Source of the DNA: CAYRHN01 sp964424115
GTDB lineage: Bacteria; Chloroflexota; Anaerolineae; Anaerolineales; Anaerolineaceae
Reading direction: 5' to 3'
DNA length: 64,000 nt
NCBI GenBank assembly: GCA_964424115.1
Contig: CAYRHN010000008.1
Location: 123,754-187,753 of the forward strand
Notes under the pieces: model-generated
What the model was told of the DNA's origin: nothing
Seen by the model: only the letters and a program-made list of their open reading frames with translations
Databases searched by the model: none
In this document: positions 59,977-64,000 of the stretch, piece by piece
Layout: each line of letters begins with the position of its first letter
How positions within the stretch are numbered: position 1 is the first letter of the stretch
Made by a program: the position numbers and the translations under genes

Positions 59977-60017
59977 ATCCAAACTAATTGATCTTCAACT
60001 CGAAATAGGAGGAATGT

Positions 60018-60314
60018 ATGGCTATGAAATTAAAACCCTTAGGCAGCCGCGCTGTCATCGAACCCCTTGAGGAAAATGAAGTGACGGCGATGGGCATCGT
60101 TCTGCCCGAGACCGCCAAGGAAAAGCCCCAAAAGGGCACCGTTCTTTCCGTCGGACCTGGCGACCGCGATGAAAGCGGCAAGCGCATTGCCTTGGATATC
60201 AAGGTCGGCGATACCGTTCTATTCGCCAAGTATGCCGGCACCGAGATCAAAGTGGATGGCAAGAAGCTGCTCATCCTCCGCGAAAGCGATATTCTCGCCA
60301 TCGTCGAAAGCTAA
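60018..60314 (+). CDS. groES: Co-chaperonin GroES
   Basis: 98 aa, normal length. It has KLKPLGSRAVIEPLEENE at the start, the mobile-loop region VTAMGIVLPETAKEKPQKGT (about 24-43) and FAKYAGTEIKVDGKKLLIL near the end. It forms the heptameric lid on GroEL. GGAGG stands 8 nt before the ATG. It is controlled by the CIRCE element and followed 30 bp later by groEL. Confidence 0.97.
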   Translation: MAMKLKPLGSRAVIEPLEENEVTAMGIVLPETAKEKPQKGTVLSVGPGDRDESGKRIALDIKVGDTVLFAKYAGTEIKVDGKKLLILRESDILAIVES

Positions 60315-60344
60315 TCAACACAAAGAATAAAGGAGTAATTTTCT

Positions 60345-61976
60345 ATGGGCGCTAAACAAATCGTTTTCGGCGAAGAAGCTCGCCGCAAGTTAAAGAACGG
60401 CATCGACATTGTTGCCACCGCTGTTGCCACCACCCTTGGCCCCAAGGGCCGCAACGTGGCCCTGGACCGCAAGTTCGGCTCCCCCACCATCACCCATGAC
60501 GGCGTGACCGTGGCCAAGGAAATCGAACTGGAAGATCCCTTTGAGAACATGGGCGCGCAGCTCCTCAAGGAAGCCGCCACCAAGACCAACGATATCGCCG
60601 GTGATGGCACCACCACCTCCACCGTGCTGGCGCATGCCATCGTCACCGAAGGCCTGAAGAACCTGGCTGCCGGCGCCAACCCGATGCTGCTCAAGCGCGG
60701 GATCGAAGCCGCCTCCAAGGCTGTTGCGGATGCCATCCGCGGGCAGGCGATTGAGATCACCACCAAGGAAGATATCGCCAATGTGGCCACCATCTCCGCT
60801 CAGGACCGCGAGATCGGCGAGTTGATCGCCGAGGTGATGGACAAAGTCGGTAAAGACGGCGTCATCACCGTGGAAGAATCCAAGGGCCTGCAGTTCGAAA
60901 AAGAGTATGTCGAGGGTATGCAGTTTGACCGCGGTTACCTCTCCCCCTACTTCATCACCGATCCCGAGCACATGGAATCGGTCATCCCCGAACCCTACAT
61001 CCTGATCTACGACAAGAAGATCTCCGCCGCCCAGGATATCGTCCCCATTCTGGAGAAACTGGTCCAGATCGGCAAGCGCGACCTGGTCATCATCTCCGAG
61101 GATATTGACGGCGAAGCCCTGGCCACCCTCGTGCTGAACAAACTGCGCGGTATGCTGAATGTCCTGGCCGTCAAGGCCCCGGGCTTTGGTGATCGCCGCA
61201 AGGCTATGCTGCAGGATATCGCCACCCTCACCGGCGCCACCGTCATCTCCGACGAAACCGGCCGCAAGCTGGAAACCGTGACCGTGGCCGATCTTGGCCG
61301 CGCCGAGAAGGTCGTTTCCGACAAGGAAAACACCACAGTTGTCGGCGGCAAGGGCGATGAGAAGCAGATCAAGGGCCGCATCGAGCAGATCCGCATCGAG
61401 ATCGACAAGACCACCAGCGATTACGATCGCGAAAAACTCCAGGAACGACTGGCCAAGTTGACCGGTGGTGTGGCGATCATCCGCGTGGGCGCTGCGACCG
61501 AGACTGAACTGAAGGAAAAGAAACATCGTGTGGAAGACGCCCTCTCCGCAACCCGCGCGGCTGTGGAAGAAGGCATCGTTCCCGGTGGTGGTGTGGCACT
61601 GATCAACGCCATCTCCTCACTCGATACCCTCAAGCTCGGCCACGAAGATGAGCAGATCGGCGTCCAGATTGTGCGCAAAGCCCTGGAAACCCCCCTGCGC
61701 AAGATCTCCGAGAATGCCGGCCATGAAGGTTCGGTCATCCTTGAAGGTGTCCGCCAGGCCCAGAAAGCCAAGAAGAACCATAAGATCGGCTTCAATGTCC
61801 TCAGCGATGAATACATTGACATGGTCAAGGGCGGCGTGATCGATCCCGCCAAGGTCACCCGCGGCGCGCTTGAAAACGCGGCTTCCATCGCGGCCATGAT
61901 CCTGACCACCGAAGCCTTGATCACTGATGTGCCGGAAAAAGAAAAACCGGCCATGCCCCCTCAGCCTGAATACTAA
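60345..61976 (+). CDS. groEL: Chaperonin GroEL
   Basis: 543 aa. ATP site GDGTTTSTVLAHAIV (about 86), PKGRNVALDRKFGSPTITHD near residue 34, and GGVALINAISSL (about 410) are as in the family. The C-terminus ends in PAMPPQPEY instead of the usual flexible Gly-Gly-Met repeat, which in E. coli lies inside the cavity. It folds proteins with GroES and ATP. AAAGGAG precedes the ATG. Confidence 0.97.
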   Translation: MGAKQIVFGEEARRKLKNGIDIVATAVATTLGPKGRNVALDRKFGSPTITHDGVTVAKEIELEDPFENMGAQLLKEAATKTNDIAGDGTTTSTVLAHAIVTEGLKNLAAGANPMLLKRGIEAASKAVADAIRGQAIEITTKEDIANVATISAQDREIGELIAEVMDKVGKDGVITVEESKGLQFEKEYVEGMQFDRGYLSPYFITDPEHMESVIPEPYILIYDKKISAAQDIVPILEKLVQIGKRDLVIISEDIDGEALATLVLNKLRGMLNVLAVKAPGFGDRRKAMLQDIATLTGATVISDETGRKLETVTVADLGRAEKVVSDKENTTVVGGKGDEKQIKGRIEQIRIEIDKTTSDYDREKLQERLAKLTGGVAIIRVGAATETELKEKKHRVEDALSATRAAVEEGIVPGGGVALINAISSLDTLKLGHEDEQIGVQIVRKALETPLRKISENAGHEGSVILEGVRQAQKAKKNHKIGFNVLSDEYIDMVKGGVIDPAKVTRGALENAASIAAMILTTEALITDVPEKEKPAMPPQPEY

Positions 61977-61997
61977 ACCTCTGTTTCTGTGAACCCG

Positions 61998-62026
61998 GTG
62001 GGGTTTCGCCAATGGCGAAACCCCAC
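61998..62026 (+). terminator. Terminator of groES-groEL
   Basis: GTGGGGTTTCGCC and GGCGAAACCCCAC pair over 13 bp around AAT, followed by TTGATTTAACTTT, starting 21 bp past the groEL stop codon. Confidence 0.88.
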
Positions 62027-62041
62027 TTGATTTAACTTTGG

Positions 62042-62047
62042 TATAAT
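62042..62047 (+). promoter_or_regulatory. Extended -10 giving a leaderless parvulin transcript
   Basis: TTTGG-TATAAT ends 7 nt before the ATG at 62055. The sequence TTTGGTATAATC is identical to that before the Crp/Fnr gene (minus strand, 24581-24592). Confidence 0.65.
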
Positions 62048-62054
62048 CAATCCT

Positions 62055-62951
62055 ATGAGACGTATCTTCAGCCTGGCGCTCCTTATCCTCCTTGCTGCCT
62101 GCAGCGCAGGGGCCACCGAACTTCCCACCCCTACCCTCACCCCTGCCTTCAGTCCAACCCCCTCCCAGGTTCCCACGCCCACCTCCACTCCCGAGCCAAT
62201 GGCAGTTGAGGTGAACGGCGAAGGGATCAGCCTTGCCGAATACCAGGCGGAATTGCAGCGCCTCCAGGCTGCTCAAGCTGCCGAAGGCCAGACGAATACC
62301 CCTGAAGAGCAGCGTCAAATGGTGCTGGACAGCCTGATCAACCAGACCCTGTTGGCCCAGGCTGCTTACCAGGACGGTTTCACCCTGGATGATGCCGGCC
62401 TGCAAGCCCGTATCGATGCGTTGGCCAACGAGATCGGTGGGCAATCTGCCCTGACCGATTGGCAATCCGCCAATTTCTACACGGATGCCTCTTTCCGGGT
62501 TTCCTTGCGCCGCTCCCTGGCTGCTGCCTGGCAGCGCGACCGCCTGGCGGCGGCCACCCCCACCACCGCTGAGCAGGTGCATGCTCGCCAGTTGCTCTTC
62601 TTCCGTGAAGCCGATGCTCAGGCCGTTTACCAAGAGATCGCCGCTCAGAACGGTGCGAACTTTGAGGATGAGCTGGATTATTATGACCCGCTCACCAAAG
62701 GCGAGCTGGGGTGGTTCCCGCGCGGCTACTTGCTTCAACCGGAAGTGGAAGAGGCCGCTTTTGCGCTCCAGCCTGGTCAATTCTCCAGCGTCATCCATTC
62801 CCAGATTGGTTATCATATTATCCAAGTGGTTGAACGCGAGACCAACCATGAGCTCTCCCCCGACGCCCTGCACCTGTACCAGGAAAATGCCATCCGCGAT
62901 TGGCTGACCCAGCACAAGGCGGAAAGCCAGATCAATATTCTTGTACCGTAA
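62055..62951 (+). CDS. Parvulin-type peptidyl-prolyl isomerase lipoprotein (PrsA/SurA-like)
   Basis: 298 aa. Lipoprotein signal with lipobox LAAC (Cys about 16), a Pro/Thr linker, an N-terminal SurA-like helical domain (about 50-165, with MVLDSLINQTLLAQAAYQDG) and a PpiC domain (about 175-275: VHARQLLF, KGELGWFPRG, AAFALQPGQFSSVI and IGYHIIQVVE). It assists folding of exported proteins at the outer face of the membrane. No Shine-Dalgarno is seen, in keeping with a leaderless mRNA. The next gene follows after 3 nt. Confidence 0.9.
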   Translation: MRRIFSLALLILLAACSAGATELPTPTLTPAFSPTPSQVPTPTSTPEPMAVEVNGEGISLAEYQAELQRLQAAQAAEGQTNTPEEQRQMVLDSLINQTLLAQAAYQDGFTLDDAGLQARIDALANEIGGQSALTDWQSANFYTDASFRVSLRRSLAAAWQRDRLAAATPTTAEQVHARQLLFFREADAQAVYQEIAAQNGANFEDELDYYDPLTKGELGWFPRGYLLQPEVEEAAFALQPGQFSSVIHSQIGYHIIQVVERETNHELSPDALHLYQENAIRDWLTQHKAESQINILVP

Positions 62952-62954
62952 ACT

Positions 62955-63827
62955 ATGAGTGAGACCGATCCCACCATCGTTCCAGAACCCGGCCTGCCGC
63001 CGGAAGAAAAAGCGCACCCTGCTTCGTCTGCGCCTAAGAAGAAAACCGCCGCCACGAAACCATCGACGGCTTCCCGCAGTGGACGCACCGCGCGCCCGGT
63101 CAAGAATCCCCATGCCGGTACCTGGAATCTCTTGACCGCCCTGCTCTTGGCCGGTACATTCTTTGTTGCTTCATTATATGTATTGATCTACACTCGGCCG
63201 GAGCTGCTGGCTGAGCATACTCCGCTGGGATTTTTGATCGCCCGTACTCCCACACCGCTGCAGATTACTTTTGCCCCCCAGCCCAGCCCCACACTCACCC
63301 CCGAACCACCCACGCCCCAACCCGCCACGCCTGATCCTTCTAACGCCACGCCCCAGTTCACCTCCACTGCCACCTTACAGGCTGTTGAGGCCACCCCGCT
63401 GGATCCAAACGCCACCCCCAATGCCGGCACCCCGGAGGTGAACAGTCTTTACGCTTTTGCCGTCCAGGGACAGGTGAATGCCATCGACGGCACCGTGATC
63501 GACCAGAACCACGGCTGCAATTGGATGGGCGTGGCTGGACGCATTCAAGACGCGGACGGTAGCCCCATCACCGGCATCCAGGTTCACCTGGTTGGATATA
63601 TCGGCGGGCGCACCCGCGACCTGCTCACCCTCTCCGGTACCGGGCAAGCCTTTGGGCCGGGCGGATACGAATTCACCCTTGGCAGCCAACCCCTGGGCAC
63701 AGTTGATTCGGTATGGATCCAGTTAGTGGAGCAGAACGGCCTGCCGCTCTCGGCCCGTGTCCGCTTCAGCACTTACGAAGACTGCTCCCGCAACCTGATC
63801 GTGATCAATTTTGTCAAAGTACGCTAA
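62955..63827 (+). CDS. Membrane-anchored protein with a C-terminal beta-sandwich domain
   Basis: 290 aa. A basic, Pro/Ala/Lys-rich cytoplasmic N-terminus (about 1-52), one helix (about 58-80), a long Pro/Thr outside linker (about 95-165), then a beta domain at about 170-288: GCNWMGVAGRIQDADGSPIT with VHLVGYIG, resembling carboxypeptidase-regulatory or cohesin-like folds. Two Cys (in HGCNW and EDCSR) could form a disulfide. It is co-transcribed with the parvulin lipoprotein gene, which may help it fold. Precise function unknown. Confidence 0.75.
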   Translation: MSETDPTIVPEPGLPPEEKAHPASSAPKKKTAATKPSTASRSGRTARPVKNPHAGTWNLLTALLLAGTFFVASLYVLIYTRPELLAEHTPLGFLIARTPTPLQITFAPQPSPTLTPEPPTPQPATPDPSNATPQFTSTATLQAVEATPLDPNATPNAGTPEVNSLYAFAVQGQVNAIDGTVIDQNHGCNWMGVAGRIQDADGSPITGIQVHLVGYIGGRTRDLLTLSGTGQAFGPGGYEFTLGSQPLGTVDSVWIQLVEQNGLPLSARVRFSTYEDCSRNLIVINFVKVR

Positions 63828-64000
63828 AGCCTCGCTTCTTGACGGCACATTTCACAGCTTCTTCCTCCAAAGCCAGTTGCCAACCGGGGATGGCGTCTGT
63901 GCTGTGTTTGTTCAGAGCACAGGATACCAACCAGCGGATTATCGCCGGTAGTGTATCTTTAACACATGAAATGTTTGGCAAGGGACAAATCAAATTCAAT
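63828..64000. other. Window end without assigned gene
   Basis: No sure gene. On the minus strand one frame reads TTGDNPLVGILCSEQTQ, faintly like the C-terminal part of DUF1016 (YhcG) nucleases, but it is short, lies in a different frame from the longest open frame there and runs out of the window, so I do not call it. Confidence 0.3.

Noticed and set aside
60390..61526. Minus-strand open frame of 378 codons over groEL
   Set aside because: It is a shadow of groEL codon use; composition is Leu/Gly/Asp/His-rich without motifs.
63814..63999. Minus-strand gene at the right edge
   Set aside because: Short, no ribosome site, overlaps the end of the preceding gene and has competing frames; the faint DUF1016 likeness is in another frame.

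Overview
The window looks like a chromosomal piece of a Chloroflexota bacterium, most likely class Anaerolineae. This is inferred from gene content: NBR1-type Ig lipoproteins, Pro/Thr-rich lipoprotein linkers, TPR proteins with one membrane anchor, an ELWxxDGT-repeat remnant, secreted proteins ending in an aromatic-[LI]-P-x-I tail, and many ABC sugar and nucleoside transporters. No rRNA is present to confirm it. There is one tRNA and no CRISPR array or intact mobile element.

Layout. (1) 1-13189, minus strand: a catabolic operon read right to left. It holds a DeoD-type phosphorylase, a DeoR regulator with a clear promoter and operator-like repeats, an amidohydrolase, an AgaS-like SIS protein, a carbohydrate ABC transporter, a GH4 alpha-galactosidase, a GH114 polygalactosaminidase lipoprotein, a LacD-type aldolase, a PfkB kinase, a GatZ-type protein and the start of an FAD oxidase. 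Together they suggest use of galactosamine- or galactose-containing polymers through tagatose phosphates. (2) 13375-18071: a small orphan gene with twin palindromic operators, then decayed DNA: a repeat-protein remnant, a frameshifted ELWxxDGT tail, a P-loop kinase-like gene with an in-frame stop, and integrase and IS3 fragments. (3) 18072-25832: a DEAD-box helicase; then a minus-strand cluster of Crp/Fnr regulator, an unusual NorB/heme-copper-like membrane protein, a NirV-like SUMF1 lipoprotein, a CyoE-like prenyltransferase and a small membrane protein; then a lone membrane protein. (4) 26075-35295: methylmalonate-semialdehyde dehydrogenase diverging from an IclR regulator, followed by a plus-strand catabolic operon (IolD-like TPP enzyme, split transketolase, RpiB/LacAB isomerase, MFS transporter, Gfo/Idh/MocA dehydrogenase). 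(5) 35645-37175: tRNA-Arg(TCG), a cupin and an SDR. (6) 37196-44196: an ABC-2 exporter operon with one ATPase, four permeases and an NBR1-domain lipoprotein. (7) 44331-50785: a BMP-family nucleoside-type ABC transporter and an MFS transporter. (8) 50859-63827: TrmD, a giant double 5'-nucleotidase, two TPR membrane proteins, a PPC-like secreted protein, CIRCE-controlled groES-groEL, a parvulin lipoprotein and an anchored protein.

Regulation is unusually readable. Several genes have a good -10 box 6-9 nt before the ATG and no Shine-Dalgarno, so they are probably leaderless. The IclR/mmsA divergent region is a 37-bp palindrome that forms two completely overlapping sigma70 promoters. The NorB-like gene has a Fnr-type box at exactly -41.5. 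In both ABC import operons a REP-like palindrome lies between the binding-protein gene and the first permease gene.

The strongest candidates for something undescribed are the C-terminal YLPxI tail on secreted proteins, the NorB-like/SUMF1/CyoE/Fnr locus, and the symmetric overlapping promoters.
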